Positions 24,193-32,577 of a stretch of DNA of 52,732 nt are shown one piece after another; the first letter of the stretch is position 1; each line of letters opens with the position of its first letter. The DNA lies in NCBI GenBank assembly GCA_964250765.1, contig CAXUHF010000025.1:1-52732 (forward strand), read 5' to 3'. Below the pieces are notes generated by a model that ran no database searches, was not told the DNA's origin, and was given only the letters and a program-made list of their open reading frames with translations. A program made the translations under genes and the position numbers. Source of the DNA: JBBQVS01 sp964250765. Lineage in GTDB: Bacteria > Chloroflexota > Ktedonobacteria > Ktedonobacterales > Ktedonobacteraceae.

Positions 24193-24765
24193 TTAAGCTC
24201 CTATGCCAGGAACAAAATAAAGTACGATAATTGCTATAAACATGATTGCGGCAAGGACGGCGATAAAGGCGAGATCTCTGCGTACATAGGAATAGTGTTC
24301 TGCGGTAATAAGTGTTGCCTGATTGCGTTGCGAGCGTTGCGCGGTTTTGCGGGCAGCTAGTCGTGCAGAGGCACTTCCCTTAGCAGGTACAACAGGCACT
24401 TCTACCGCTGCAGGTGCTTTTGGAGCCACAGTTTCAGCAGGTGTGATATCGGTAACTATGCTGCTAGACTTGGCTTTTTTCTGTGGCACTGTTGATAGTG
24501 CTGCAAATTCTTCGGTCGCTACACTGCTAGATTTGGCTTTTTTCTGCGGCACGGTTGGCAGTGCTGCAAGTTCCGAGGAAGGTTCAGTAGCAGAAGATGT
24601 TTCATACGTTGAAGCGACAAGGGTTGGCTCCTCTGCTATTTCGCTCTTCTCTTCAATATCGCGTTCCTGAACCTGAGATACAGGCCGAACAAGCTCAAAA
24701 CTCTTTTGTGTCTTTGGTTTAGTACGTTGCACTCCACTTCGTGCAGGCGTTGCTTTCTTTGGCAT
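24193..24765 (-). CDS. Low-complexity tail-anchored hypothetical protein with internal duplication
   Basis: This 190-residue protein has a basic start (MPKKATPARSG), an Ala/Pro/Glu/Ser-rich body and one C-terminal membrane segment (LAFIAVLAAIMFIAIIVLYF, about 164-183). The segment TVPQKKAKSSS occurs twice, 21 residues apart, reflecting a 63-base direct repeat in the DNA (near 24461 and 24524). No known domain is recognised. GGGAGG precedes the ATG. It is probably a cytosol-facing tail-anchored protein of unknown function. Confidence 0.6.
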   Translation of the reverse strand: MPKKATPARSGVQRTKPKTQKSFELVRPVSQVQERDIEEKSEIAEEPTLVASTYETSSATEPSSELAALPTVPQKKAKSSSVATEEFAALSTVPQKKAKSSSIVTDITPAETVAPKAPAAVEVPVVPAKGSASARLAARKTAQRSQRNQATLITAEHYSYVRRDLAFIAVLAAIMFIAIIVLYFVPGIGA

Positions 24766-24882
24766 ATTTTCCTCCCTGCCCGACAGCTCAGGAGAGCTTT
24801 CCGGCTTTTCGAGCGTCGCTAACTATCTTTGAGGCCATTATACATGAAACGTAAAGTATCGTCGAGTGGGTCATGCTGAAAT

Positions 24883-24912
24883 TTGACAAAGAGCGTCTTT
24901 CTATGCTACTCT
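24883..24912 (+). promoter_or_regulatory. Promoter of a candidate small RNA
   Basis: A perfect TTGACA (24883-24888) and TACTCT (24907-24912) are separated by 18 bases, inside the 450-base spacer before mnmA. Confidence 0.5.
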
Positions 24913-24918
24913 AAGCTT

Positions 24919-25006
24919 GGCAAGAAGGGCATTCTATGTACCATTACCAAATCCAAAACGACGCTATAGCAAAGAGGCTAGCCCAGTTATGGCTAGTCAT
25001 TTTTTA
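24919..25006 (+). ncRNA. Candidate small RNA or small-protein transcript (about 88 nt)
   Basis: The unit runs from the promoter at 24883-24912 to an intrinsic terminator: GGCTAGCC/GGCTAGTC (24976-24998) with one G-U pair, then ATTTTTTAT. A 35-codon frame begins MYHYQIQND at 24936, six bases after GAAGGG, but it runs through the terminator stem and ends inside the next palindrome, so it is probably not a gene. Alternatively this is an attenuated leader of mnmA. Confidence 0.4.
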
Positions 25007-25035
25007 TATACGAAGTTCAATAAAGTACAAATACG

Positions 25036-25163
25036 ATTCGTAGGGACCAGATGTATCGCGTCCGCCGCGCAATTTATTGCGTGATGGATGTTCCACTCAT
25101 ATCTTTTTGTAAAATATAGGCGATAAATCGCACATGGACGCGATACATCTGGCCCCTACGAAT
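25036..25163 (+). repeat. Interspersed palindrome 5 (GTAGGG-ended)
   Basis: Arms of 28 bases (25036-25063 and 25136-25163) match at 27 positions: ATTCGTAGGGACCAG outward and TCGCGTCC inward. The loop contains GCGCAATTTATTGCG, shared with element 1 at 4021. It lies 52 bases upstream of mnmA. Confidence 0.88.
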
Positions 25164-25215
25164 ATCCTCCCCATTTAATGTACAAATATTCTCAACACAA
25201 AATAGGAAAAACATC

Positions 25216-26385
25216 ATGGCACGAATAGTCGTCGCAATGAGCGGCGGCGTGGATAGCTCAGTCGCCGCTGCACTACTAAAAGAGCAAGGTCACGAAGTAA
25301 TTGGTATTATGTTGCGCCTCTGGTCTGAACCGGGCGTTATCGAGTCAGAAGACGATGGTGTCGAGCGTGTGGCGCAAAATAAATGTTGCTCGCTTGAGTC
25401 TGTCGATGATGCGCGTCGTGTTGCTCGTATGCTTGATATTCCATTCTATCTTGTCAACGTGGAAGAAGAGTTTAAACATAAAATAGTTGACTCCTTTTAT
25501 GAAGATTATGTCGCAGGCCGCACTCCAAATCCATGCCTGACATGTAACCGTCATATTCGCTTTACCGTGTTGCTCAATCGTGCGCTGGCACTCGATGCAG
25601 ATTATCTAGCGACAGGACATTATGTCCAGGTTGATGATGATCCTAACACTGGCAAGCGGCGACTTCGACGGGCTGTTGATCCTGAAAAAGATCAATCCTA
25701 TGTATTGCATGTGCTAAATCAACATCAGCTTGCTCATGCCTGCTTCCCATTAGGGAGTTACACCAAGCCACAAGTACGAGCAATGGCAGCCGAGCGTGGT
25801 ATGACCGTTGCAACAAAGGCCGAAAGTCAAGAGATATGCTTTGTTGCACAAAACGACTATCGCGGCTTTATTGATCGCTATGCTGCGAAGCACGGTGACT
25901 ATGAGCCAGAACTGGTAGGAGCAGGAGTCGCAACCGCTACAAGACCACTCATCACACTGCCAAAGCCCGGACCAATTTACGATCAGCAAGGCAAAACATT
26001 GGGTCGGCATCGTGGCTTGGCCTACTACACTATTGGACAACGCAAAGGATTGGGTCTCACCTCTTCTGAACCATTGCATGTACTTGATATTGATGCTGAA
26101 CGAAATGCTATTGTTGTTGGTCCAGCTGTTGCATTGGATAAGCACACATTTGTTGTCGGCAATATGCATTATCTGAGTGATGATACGCCGAGCACACCAT
26201 TTGACGCGTTGGTACGAGTGCGCTATAAGGCTATCGAGCAGCCTGCGCTTGTTACTCCCATTGAGGGAAATCGTGTGCAGGTAACACTAAAAAATCCACA
26301 ACGGGCTATCACCCCAGGACAGGCAGCCGTTTTTTATGGCGGAGCTATGGGTGATGAGGTGTTGTGTGGAGGCATCATTGAATGA
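25216..26385 (+). CDS. mnmA: tRNA-specific 2-thiouridylase
   Basis: This 389-residue ATP-dependent enzyme thiolates U34 of Lys, Glu and Gln tRNAs in the cytosol. The ATP-binding loop MSGGVDSSVAA is at residues 8-18. The catalytic cysteine is in NPCLTCNRHIRF (about 97-108), and the second cysteine is in ESQEICFVAQND (about 199-210). QSYVLHVL and GLAYYTIGQRKGLG are also typical. The tRNA-Gln and tRNA-Glu of this window carry U34 and are plausible substrates. The stop overlaps the lepA start by 4 bases (ATGA), so the two are translationally coupled. AATAGGAAAA lies upstream of the ATG. Confidence 0.96.
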   Translation: MARIVVAMSGGVDSSVAAALLKEQGHEVIGIMLRLWSEPGVIESEDDGVERVAQNKCCSLESVDDARRVARMLDIPFYLVNVEEEFKHKIVDSFYEDYVAGRTPNPCLTCNRHIRFTVLLNRALALDADYLATGHYVQVDDDPNTGKRRLRRAVDPEKDQSYVLHVLNQHQLAHACFPLGSYTKPQVRAMAAERGMTVATKAESQEICFVAQNDYRGFIDRYAAKHGDYEPELVGAGVATATRPLITLPKPGPIYDQQGKTLGRHRGLAYYTIGQRKGLGLTSSEPLHVLDIDAERNAIVVGPAVALDKHTFVVGNMHYLSDDTPSTPFDALVRVRYKAIEQPALVTPIEGNRVQVTLKNPQRAITPGQAAVFYGGAMGDEVLCGGIIE

Positions 26386-28187
26386 CAGATCAAGCACATA
26401 TTAGAAATTTTTGTATTGTTGCACACATAGATCATGGGAAGTCAACGCTTGCTGATAGGCTCTTGGAGTACACAGGTACCGTCTCCAAGCGTGACATGAT
26501 GGAGCAGACGCTCGACCAGATGGACTTAGAGCGTGAAAAAGGTATCACTATCAAAGCGCAGGCGGTTCGCATGCGCTATATGGCCCTGAATGGTGAAGAA
26601 TACGAACTGAACCTGATCGACACACCTGGACACGTAGACTTCACCTATGAAGTCTCGCGTAGTCTTGCTGCCTGTGAAGGTGCCTTGCTTGTTATCGACG
26701 CAACGCAGGGAATCGAAGCCCAGACATTAGCGAATCTCTATCTTGCGCTAGAGGCTGACCTTGCTATTATTCCGGTGATTAACAAAATTGACCTGCCCAG
26801 TGCTGATCCCGAAAAGGTGAAGAAAGAGGTAGAGGAAGTCATCGGCATACCGGGTGAAGAGTGTATTCTTGCCTCCGCAAAAGAGGGTATCGGCACACAA
26901 GATATCCTTGAGGCGGTGATTAAACAAATTTCGCAGCCAAAAGGGGATACAGAGAAGCCACTCCGCGCGCTGGTCTTCGACTCTCACTACGATGCATATA
27001 AAGGTGTCATTGCTTACCTGCGCGTTGTCGATGGCAAGTTACGTACCAACGAGCGTGTCTCGATGATGGCTGTGGGTAGCACAACCGATATCCTTGAGGC
27101 TGGCTACTTTCATCCGCGTCTTACGTCAGCCGAAGAACTTACAACGGGCGAGGTTGGTTATATCGCAACTGGCTTCAAAAATGTCAAAGACTGCCGTGTC
27201 GGTGATACCGTGACTATTCCAAGTGCTTTGGGCGATGTCGAGATGTTACCGGGCTATAAACCTGCCAAACCAATGGTGTTTGCGGGTCTCTACCCGGTAG
27301 AAGGCAGCGAATATCCACTCCTACGTGAAGCGTTAGATCGTTTACGGCTGAATGACGCCTCGCTCTTTTACGAACCAGAAACCTCAAACGCGCTAGGCTT
27401 TGGCTTTCGTTGTGGTTTCTTGGGCCTCTTGCATATGGAAATTATTCAGGAACGCATCGAGCGCGAGTATAACCTGGATATTCTCGCCACTGCACCAAGC
27501 GTTGAATACCACGTATTGAAAACCGATGGCGAGAGTATTGAAGTTGACAATCCATCGGAGATGCCGCCGACGAATGAGATCGAGGACATCGAGGAACCGA
27601 TGATGGAAATATCGGTCTTCGCGCCTTCAAACTATATTGGCACGATTATGGACCTCGTGATTACCCGTCGAGGCATCTTCAAGGAAGTAAAGTATATTGA
27701 GGCAACGCGTGTTCTCTTAACCTACACGATGCCGCTTGGTGAGGTAATCATTGATTTCTACGATCAACTGAAGTCACGCACACAAGGCTATGCCTCGCTA
27801 GACTACACCTTCGGAACCTATCAATCTTCCGACCTTGTGAAGCTTGATATTCTTGTCAATGGACATCCTGTTGATGCACTCTCGCTGATTATTCACCGCG
27901 ATAAGGCATACTATCAAGGTCGTGCGCTCGTCGAGAAGTTACGTGGACTCATTCCTAGACAACTCTTTGAAGTGCCGATTCAGGCTGCAATTGGCTCCAA
28001 GATCATTGCACGTGAGACCGTGCGAGCCATGCGCAAAGATGTGCTGGCTAAGTGTTACGGCGGTGACATTTCCCGTAAGCGTAAACTGCTAGAGAAGCAA
28101 AAAGAAGGCAAGAAACGCATGAAAATGGTAGGAAATGTGGAAATACCACAAGAGGCATTTATGGCGGTACTCTCACTAGGGGAGTAA
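26382..28187 (+). CDS. lepA: Elongation factor 4 (LepA)
   Basis: This 601-residue ribosome-associated GTPase acts in back-translocation/biogenesis. G1 is AHIDHGKSTLADRLL (about 14-28), followed by the switch EREKGITIKAQAV. G3 is DTPGHVDF and G4 NKIDLPSADPE, with SAKEGIG as G5. GFRCGFLGLLHMEI and the LepA-specific C-terminal domain ending KRMKMVGNVEIPQEAFMAVL are also present. Length is standard. It is coupled to mnmA by a 4-base overlap and followed by a strong bidirectional terminator. Confidence 0.98.
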   Translation: MTDQAHIRNFCIVAHIDHGKSTLADRLLEYTGTVSKRDMMEQTLDQMDLEREKGITIKAQAVRMRYMALNGEEYELNLIDTPGHVDFTYEVSRSLAACEGALLVIDATQGIEAQTLANLYLALEADLAIIPVINKIDLPSADPEKVKKEVEEVIGIPGEECILASAKEGIGTQDILEAVIKQISQPKGDTEKPLRALVFDSHYDAYKGVIAYLRVVDGKLRTNERVSMMAVGSTTDILEAGYFHPRLTSAEELTTGEVGYIATGFKNVKDCRVGDTVTIPSALGDVEMLPGYKPAKPMVFAGLYPVEGSEYPLLREALDRLRLNDASLFYEPETSNALGFGFRCGFLGLLHMEIIQERIEREYNLDILATAPSVEYHVLKTDGESIEVDNPSEMPPTNEIEDIEEPMMEISVFAPSNYIGTIMDLVITRRGIFKEVKYIEATRVLLTYTMPLGEVIIDFYDQLKSRTQGYASLDYTFGTYQSSDLVKLDILVNGHPVDALSLIIHRDKAYYQGRALVEKLRGLIPRQLFEVPIQAAIGSKIIARETVRAMRKDVLAKCYGGDISRKRKLLEKQKEGKKRMKMVGNVEIPQEAFMAVLSLGE

Positions 28188-28188
28188 A

Positions 28189-28237
28189 ACAGAAAAAGAC
28201 AGGATGGTGGCTGTGCTACCATCCTGTCTTTTTCTGT
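28189..28237. terminator. Bidirectional terminator between lepA and the VIT gene
   Basis: A perfect 20-bp stem (28189-28208 with 28218-28237) has a 9-base loop. An A-rich left arm and T-rich right arm give U runs in both directions. It begins one base after the lepA stop and serves the convergent gene as well. Confidence 0.9.
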
Positions 28238-28242
28238 TCTAT

Positions 28243-28887
28243 TCATGCGTTACCAAAGATGAGTGCGGCTGCGAATACAAGAATACCTCCACCAACGACC
28301 TGCACAACTGACAGCCACCAACTTGTGCCAAAGTAGCGATGACGAATTGCAGATATAATAATAAGCTCTACTGCGACGACAACATATGCGACATAGAGGG
28401 CGATATGTACATTTGGAATAAGAAAGGGGAGTGTATGTAGTGCTCCGCCAAAGAAAGTCATGAGGCCCGTAATTCCACCTCGAATGATGGGGCTACCGCG
28501 TCCAGTCAATTGACCATCATCTGACAAAGCCTCTGAGAAGGCCATACTAATGCCCGCGCCTGTTGCCGAAGCCATACCCACAAGAAATGTTGTGAATGCG
28601 ATATGTGTGGCGAATGCAGTCGCAAAAATTGGAGCGAGTGTTGAGACCGAGCCATCCATAAGGCCAGCCAGTCCTGGTTGCACGACACGTAGCAGAAAGT
28701 TGTGTGCTGTCGCATCGCTGTTGTCCCTTGATGTTAGCCCCTTAACTATCTCTGCAAGTTGCTCTCTGGTTGTACCAGGAGTTTCCTCAAGTTCTTTTTG
28801 TTCTGTAGTCTTTTGTTCCGCTTGCTCTGTAGCGTGGTTTTCCACACTACTCGGCTCCTGTGATAGTGGTTGCTGTTCTAACGACAT
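28243..28887 (-). CDS. VIT1/CCC1-family membrane protein (iron/manganese transporter-like)
   Basis: This 214-residue protein has a Glu/Gln-rich cytosolic N-terminus (about 1-60) and then about five membrane segments. GLAGLMDGSVSTLAPIFATA (about 72-91) and FLVGMASATGAGISMAFSEAL match the VIT family, in which acidic and Met residues line the metal path. GRGSPIIRGGITGLMTFFGG follows. It likely moves Fe2+ or Mn2+. The N-terminal extension has no ferritin-like motif. A Fur-type regulator is encoded immediately upstream on the same strand, consistent with metal control. Confidence 0.82.
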   Translation of the reverse strand: MSLEQQPLSQEPSSVENHATEQAEQKTTEQKELEETPGTTREQLAEIVKGLTSRDNSDATAHNFLLRVVQPGLAGLMDGSVSTLAPIFATAFATHIAFTTFLVGMASATGAGISMAFSEALSDDGQLTGRGSPIIRGGITGLMTFFGGALHTLPFLIPNVHIALYVAYVVVAVELIIISAIRHRYFGTSWWLSVVQVVGGGILVFAAALIFGNA

Positions 28888-28928
28888 GCGCCTTACTCCC
28901 TCTAAACATCAATATATGCTTGACTTAT

Positions 28929-29336
28929 CTACTGCTGATATGTTGCGCTCGTTTGACAGGACGCGCACCGTCCATAGAGACGTACTTCATGTGTATCTAG
29001 TTCAATACCTGCTGCCTGTGCTGCTTGCTGTAAGACTTGCTGTGATACCGTCACCTCAAGGGGAAGATCAAGCAGTGCTCCACAATTCGTGCAGACTCCG
29101 TGGTCGTGCCGTGTTGTGCGTCCATCATAACGTGAACTTCCATCGCCGTAAGATAACTCTTTGATATATTCTTGCTCGACGAGGTGTCCTAAGATGCGAT
29201 AGACGCTCGCTAGCCCTATACGAGGGCGCACCTGCTTTACCCTCTCGTACACCTCCAAAGCAGTTGGATGTGTTTGTACCGAGCGTACAACATCCAGGAC
29301 TGCCTGAGCGTTCGTGTTTAGTTTCTCTTTTACCAT
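28929..29336 (-). CDS. Fur-family metalloregulator
   Basis: This 135-residue protein has an N-terminal winged helix (HPTALEVYERVKQVRPRIGLASVYRIL, about 23-49) and a C-terminal metal/dimer domain. The domain has RYDGRTTRHDHGVCTNCGAL (His/Cys sensing ligands) and CASCQ closing a Cys4 structural zinc site. It could be Fur, PerR or Zur; the adjacent VIT-like gene and an upstream 7-1-7 Fur box favour iron or peroxide sensing. It is 41 bases upstream of the VIT gene and probably cotranscribed. It is likely autoregulated. Confidence 0.92.
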   Translation of the reverse strand: MVKEKLNTNAQAVLDVVRSVQTHPTALEVYERVKQVRPRIGLASVYRILGHLVEQEYIKELSYGDGSSRYDGRTTRHDHGVCTNCGALLDLPLEVTVSQQVLQQAAQAAGIELDTHEVRLYGRCASCQTSATYQQ

Positions 29337-29354
29337 GTTAGTACACCCTAATAA

Positions 29355-29369
29355 TGAGAATTATTCTCA
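29355..29369. promoter_or_regulatory. Fur box (7-1-7)
   Basis: TGAGAAT-T-ATTCTCA is a perfect 7-1-7 inverted repeat, the minimal Fur/PerR box layout, 19 bases upstream of the fur-family start codon. Metal-loaded regulator would block its own operon and the VIT gene. The bases differ from the classic PerR TTATAAT repeat and resemble Fur more closely. Confidence 0.78.
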
Positions 29370-29459
29370 CTCCTTCTCTAATAGAATATATCATAGGTGC
29401 CACGCTGTCAAGGTTTGAAAAGATACAAAACAAAAAGACAAAGGCGCAAAAATATCATG

Positions 29460-29488
29460 TTGACAACATCTCCGATTTCGTGTAATAT
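29460..29488 (+). promoter_or_regulatory. Promoter of tRNA-Gln
   Basis: A perfect TTGACA (29460-29465), a 17-base spacer and TAATAT (29483-29488) lie about 33 bases before the tRNA. This is one of the best promoter matches in the window. It may also drive glmU, since no terminator is seen between them. Confidence 0.72.
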
Positions 29489-29521
29489 ACTTTCGTCGTA
29501 ACTTTAGTTATGCGACATCAT

Positions 29522-29596
29522 TCGGGTGTGGCCAAGTGGTAAGGCAGCGGTCTTTGGATCCGCCATTCCCAAGTTCGAATCTTGGCACCCGAGCCA
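29522..29596 (+). tRNA. tRNA-Gln (UUG anticodon)
   Basis: TCGGGTG pairs with CACCCGA. The anticodon loop CTTTGGA carries TTG, and the T arm contains GTTCGAATC. CCA is encoded, unlike the other two tRNAs here. The last pair of the anticodon stem is T-T (GCGGT with TCCGC), a small irregularity. It lies 95 bases upstream of glmU, probably on a shared transcript. Confidence 0.93.
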
Positions 29597-29690
29597 ATAT
29601 TTCTTTCCGCGTAGAGGCGCAGTGATATCTTTCTCTGCGCTCTATTTATATGTTTATAGAGAAAACAAAAAAAGGTTTGTATATCCGCTC

Positions 29691-31121
29691 ATGAATATAT
29701 ATGCGACCGTGGTACTTGCAGCAGGCAAGGGTACTCGGATGCGTTCAAAATTGCCCAAAGTCCTTCACCCTCTGGCAGGTTTGCCATTGATAGCGCATGT
29801 ACTCAACGCTGTTGAAGCTATTCCTTCAGTACTTTCTTCTTTCAGTTCTGTCATGCCTGTCTCCACACATAAACCCATTGTTGTGCTTGGACATGAGGCA
29901 CCGCAGATAGAAGCTGCCTTTGGGGAGCAGTATCTGTATACTCTTCAGGAAGAGCAACTGGGAACGGGCCATGCTGTACTCTCTGCACAATCAACCGTTG
30001 ACGCGCTGTATCCGCTACCTCAAACTGTGCTGGTATGCTATGGTGACACACCACTTGTAAGCAGCAATATGCTGGCAAATGTGCTGTATGAGCATATCGC
30101 GCAACAGGCTACTGTTACCTTTCTTACTGCTACGACAGAACAACCTTCCGATTTTGGTCGTGTTGTCCGTGACCCACAGGGACGTGTGCGTGAGATTGTA
30201 GAAGTGAAACGCGCGACGCCAGAGCAGAAGCGCATCAAAGAAGTAAACTCTGGTGTGTACTGCTTTGATCGAGGATGGCTTTGGGAAACACTGCGTGCGT
30301 TACCACGCAATGCTTCTGGTGAATACTATCTCACCGATCTAGTAGGAATAGCAGGTGTGCAAGAGCGTGTTATAACTACTGTGAATGGTACATTGGATGA
30401 GACAATCGGTGTCAATGATCGTGTGCAGCTCGCTGAAGCAGAACACTTGCTGAGAAAGCGCATTCTTGAGCAACATATGTATGCAGGTGTGACCATTGTT
30501 GATCCTGCCACAACATACATCGATGCCACCGTTTCTATTGGTATGGATACAGTTATTCTTCCTGGTACGATGCTTACAGGCAAGACAACCGTTGGGAGCG
30601 ATTGTCGTATTGGACCAAACACCACTATTGATGCATCAACGATAGGAGAACGATGCATCATTCGAGGGTCTGCACTAGAGGAGACGACGCTTGAAGACGA
30701 TGTACGTGTAGGTCCTTTCAGTCATTGTCGCTCCGGTGCATACCTTGCGCATAATGTGCGTATGGGTAACTTCGGAGAAGTAAAAAATTCGTATATTGGA
30801 GCCGAGACCGATATGCATCATTTTAGCTATCTCGGCGATGCCACTGTCGGCGAACATACGAATATCGCTGCTGGCACTATTACCTCTAACTTTGATGGTA
30901 AGCAGAAGCATCACACCGAAATTGGAGCAGGAGCCTTCATTGGATGCGATACGATACTTGTTGCACCAGTAACAGTTGGTGAGTATGCATATACTGGAGC
31001 AGGAGCGGTTGTTACCCGCGATGTTCCACCGCATACACTCGTCGTAGGTGTTCCTGCGCATGTGTTGCGTGTCATGCAACCGCCGGATACCTCAAGTGTA
31101 GAGAGTGATAAAAAGGAGTAA
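29691..31121 (+). CDS. glmU: Bifunctional UDP-GlcNAc pyrophosphorylase/glucosamine-1-phosphate N-acetyltransferase
   Basis: This 476-residue enzyme makes UDP-GlcNAc for peptidoglycan. The N-terminal uridyltransferase has LAAGKGTRMRSKLPKVLHPL (about 9-28), QLGTGHAV and CYGDTPL. The C-terminal left-handed beta-helix has ILPGTMLTGKTTVG, NFGEVKNSYIG, HFSYLGDATVG, NIAAGTITSNFDG and GAVVTRDVPP. Length and domain order are standard. The frame extends upstream through tRNA-Gln; ATG 29691 is the first sensible start, though its ribosome site (AAAGGT) is distant. Confidence 0.96.
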   Translation: MNIYATVVLAAGKGTRMRSKLPKVLHPLAGLPLIAHVLNAVEAIPSVLSSFSSVMPVSTHKPIVVLGHEAPQIEAAFGEQYLYTLQEEQLGTGHAVLSAQSTVDALYPLPQTVLVCYGDTPLVSSNMLANVLYEHIAQQATVTFLTATTEQPSDFGRVVRDPQGRVREIVEVKRATPEQKRIKEVNSGVYCFDRGWLWETLRALPRNASGEYYLTDLVGIAGVQERVITTVNGTLDETIGVNDRVQLAEAEHLLRKRILEQHMYAGVTIVDPATTYIDATVSIGMDTVILPGTMLTGKTTVGSDCRIGPNTTIDASTIGERCIIRGSALEETTLEDDVRVGPFSHCRSGAYLAHNVRMGNFGEVKNSYIGAETDMHHFSYLGDATVGEHTNIAAGTITSNFDGKQKHHTEIGAGAFIGCDTILVAPVTVGEYAYTGAGAVVTRDVPPHTLVVGVPAHVLRVMQPPDTSSVESDKKE

Positions 31122-31129
31122 TAGCAGCT

Positions 31130-32575
31130 ATGGACGGCCCTGGCCTTGCAAGTATAGCCGCTGGAATTGATTTTCATATCCCACAGTTTGATGCAGCAGC
31201 ATGGCTTCAACTAACGGTCCTTTTCGCAACATTAATCCTCTGTGGTCTCGCCTCTGCTGCTGAAACAGCATTTACCTCTATTAGCCGTATCAAACTTAAA
31301 AACCTTGTTGAAGAAGGCGATACTAAAGCGGCTGATATTGAGCGTCTTTTAGCTGAGCCAAATACATTTTTGTCTTCTATTCTTATCGTTAATAGTGTCG
31401 CTGTTATCGTTGCATCAAGTTTGGCGACAGTCCTTGCATTACGTTTTTCAGCAACGTATGGTGAACTACTTTCATCTATTGTTATATCGCTTGTCGTCTT
31501 AATTTTTTGTGAAATCACGCCGAAAACAGCAGCAGTACAAAATCCTTTGCGTTGGGCACGTGCTCTTATCGGTCTTGTCAAAGGGACCGCATGGGTGCTG
31601 CATCCAGTCGTAGTCATGCTAGGCGGTATCACCTCATTCTTTGTACGTATGCTTGGTGGGCAGATAAAACATAACAGCCCATTCGTAACGGAGGAAGAAC
31701 TTCGTCTATTAGTCACCGTAGGTGAGGAGGAAGGAGTACTCGAAGAGGAAGAGACGGATATGATTCATAGTATCTTCGAGTTTGCCGATACCACTGTACG
31801 CGAAGTCATGGTTCCGCGCATTGACATGGTAACACTTGACAGTAACGCGACAGTGACGGAAGCAGTTGATGTTGCACTGCAAGGTGGCTTTTCACGCATC
31901 CCTGTCTATGAGGAGAGCGTTGGTATCGACGAGATCATTGGCGTCCTATATACGAAAGACATGCTGAAACAACTACGCGAGGGTCATAATACTTTCCCAA
32001 TACGTGATCTCGTACGCTCTGCCTACTTTGTGCCTGAAAGCAAGAAACTCGACGATCTGCTCCGTGAGATACGTCAGAAGCGTGTTCACATGGTAATCGT
32101 CGTAGATGAGTACGGGTCGGTTGCTGGCCTTGTTACTATCGAAGACTTGGTAGAAGAAATTGTTGGTGATATCCAGGACGAGTATGATCACGAAGAAGTA
32201 CTGTACGAAAAAGTCAATGAAAACGAATATATCTTCGATGCGAAAATCAACATCTACGAGTTTAGCGATATGATGGATATGAAGCTCGAAGAGGGCGACT
32301 ATGAGACGCTTGGGGGTTTTGTCTATGAACAACTTGATAAAATTCCTATTGCTGGCGATATGACTACCTATAAAGATTTGAAGTTTACTGTGCTGGCAAC
32401 CAAGGGACGACGTATTACAAAAATACGAGTTGAGCGAATACAACCAGACGTTCCTCAAATTGAAGGCCCCGCCACTGACATACGCCTTTTGCCTTCACCA
32501 GAAGAACAAGATGAAAAAAGGCGTCAGGGTGAAAGAACTGTGCCAGCTCAACAGCCTGAATACAGGGGGGCATAA
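31130..32575 (+). CDS. CNNM/CorC-family protein (DUF21, CBS pair, CorC_HlyC)
   Basis: This 481-residue protein has an N-terminal DUF21 domain with about four membrane segments (about 20-170; SAAETAFTSISRIKLKNL is typical). A CBS pair follows (MVPRIDMVTLD near 228 to IVVDEYGSVAGLVTIEDLVEEIVGDIQDEYD), then the CorC_HlyC domain with LGGFVYEQLDKIP. Relatives are implicated in Mg2+/Co2+ efflux or membrane repair, often labelled hemolysins. AAAGGAG lies upstream; 8 bases separate it from glmU, suggesting one operon with the HMG-CoA lyase gene that follows 2 bases later. Confidence 0.92.
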   Translation: MDGPGLASIAAGIDFHIPQFDAAAWLQLTVLFATLILCGLASAAETAFTSISRIKLKNLVEEGDTKAADIERLLAEPNTFLSSILIVNSVAVIVASSLATVLALRFSATYGELLSSIVISLVVLIFCEITPKTAAVQNPLRWARALIGLVKGTAWVLHPVVVMLGGITSFFVRMLGGQIKHNSPFVTEEELRLLVTVGEEEGVLEEEETDMIHSIFEFADTTVREVMVPRIDMVTLDSNATVTEAVDVALQGGFSRIPVYEESVGIDEIIGVLYTKDMLKQLREGHNTFPIRDLVRSAYFVPESKKLDDLLREIRQKRVHMVIVVDEYGSVAGLVTIEDLVEEIVGDIQDEYDHEEVLYEKVNENEYIFDAKINIYEFSDMMDMKLEEGDYETLGGFVYEQLDKIPIAGDMTTYKDLKFTVLATKGRRITKIRVERIQPDVPQIEGPATDIRLLPSPEEQDEKRRQGERTVPAQQPEYRGA

Positions 32576-32577
32576 CT

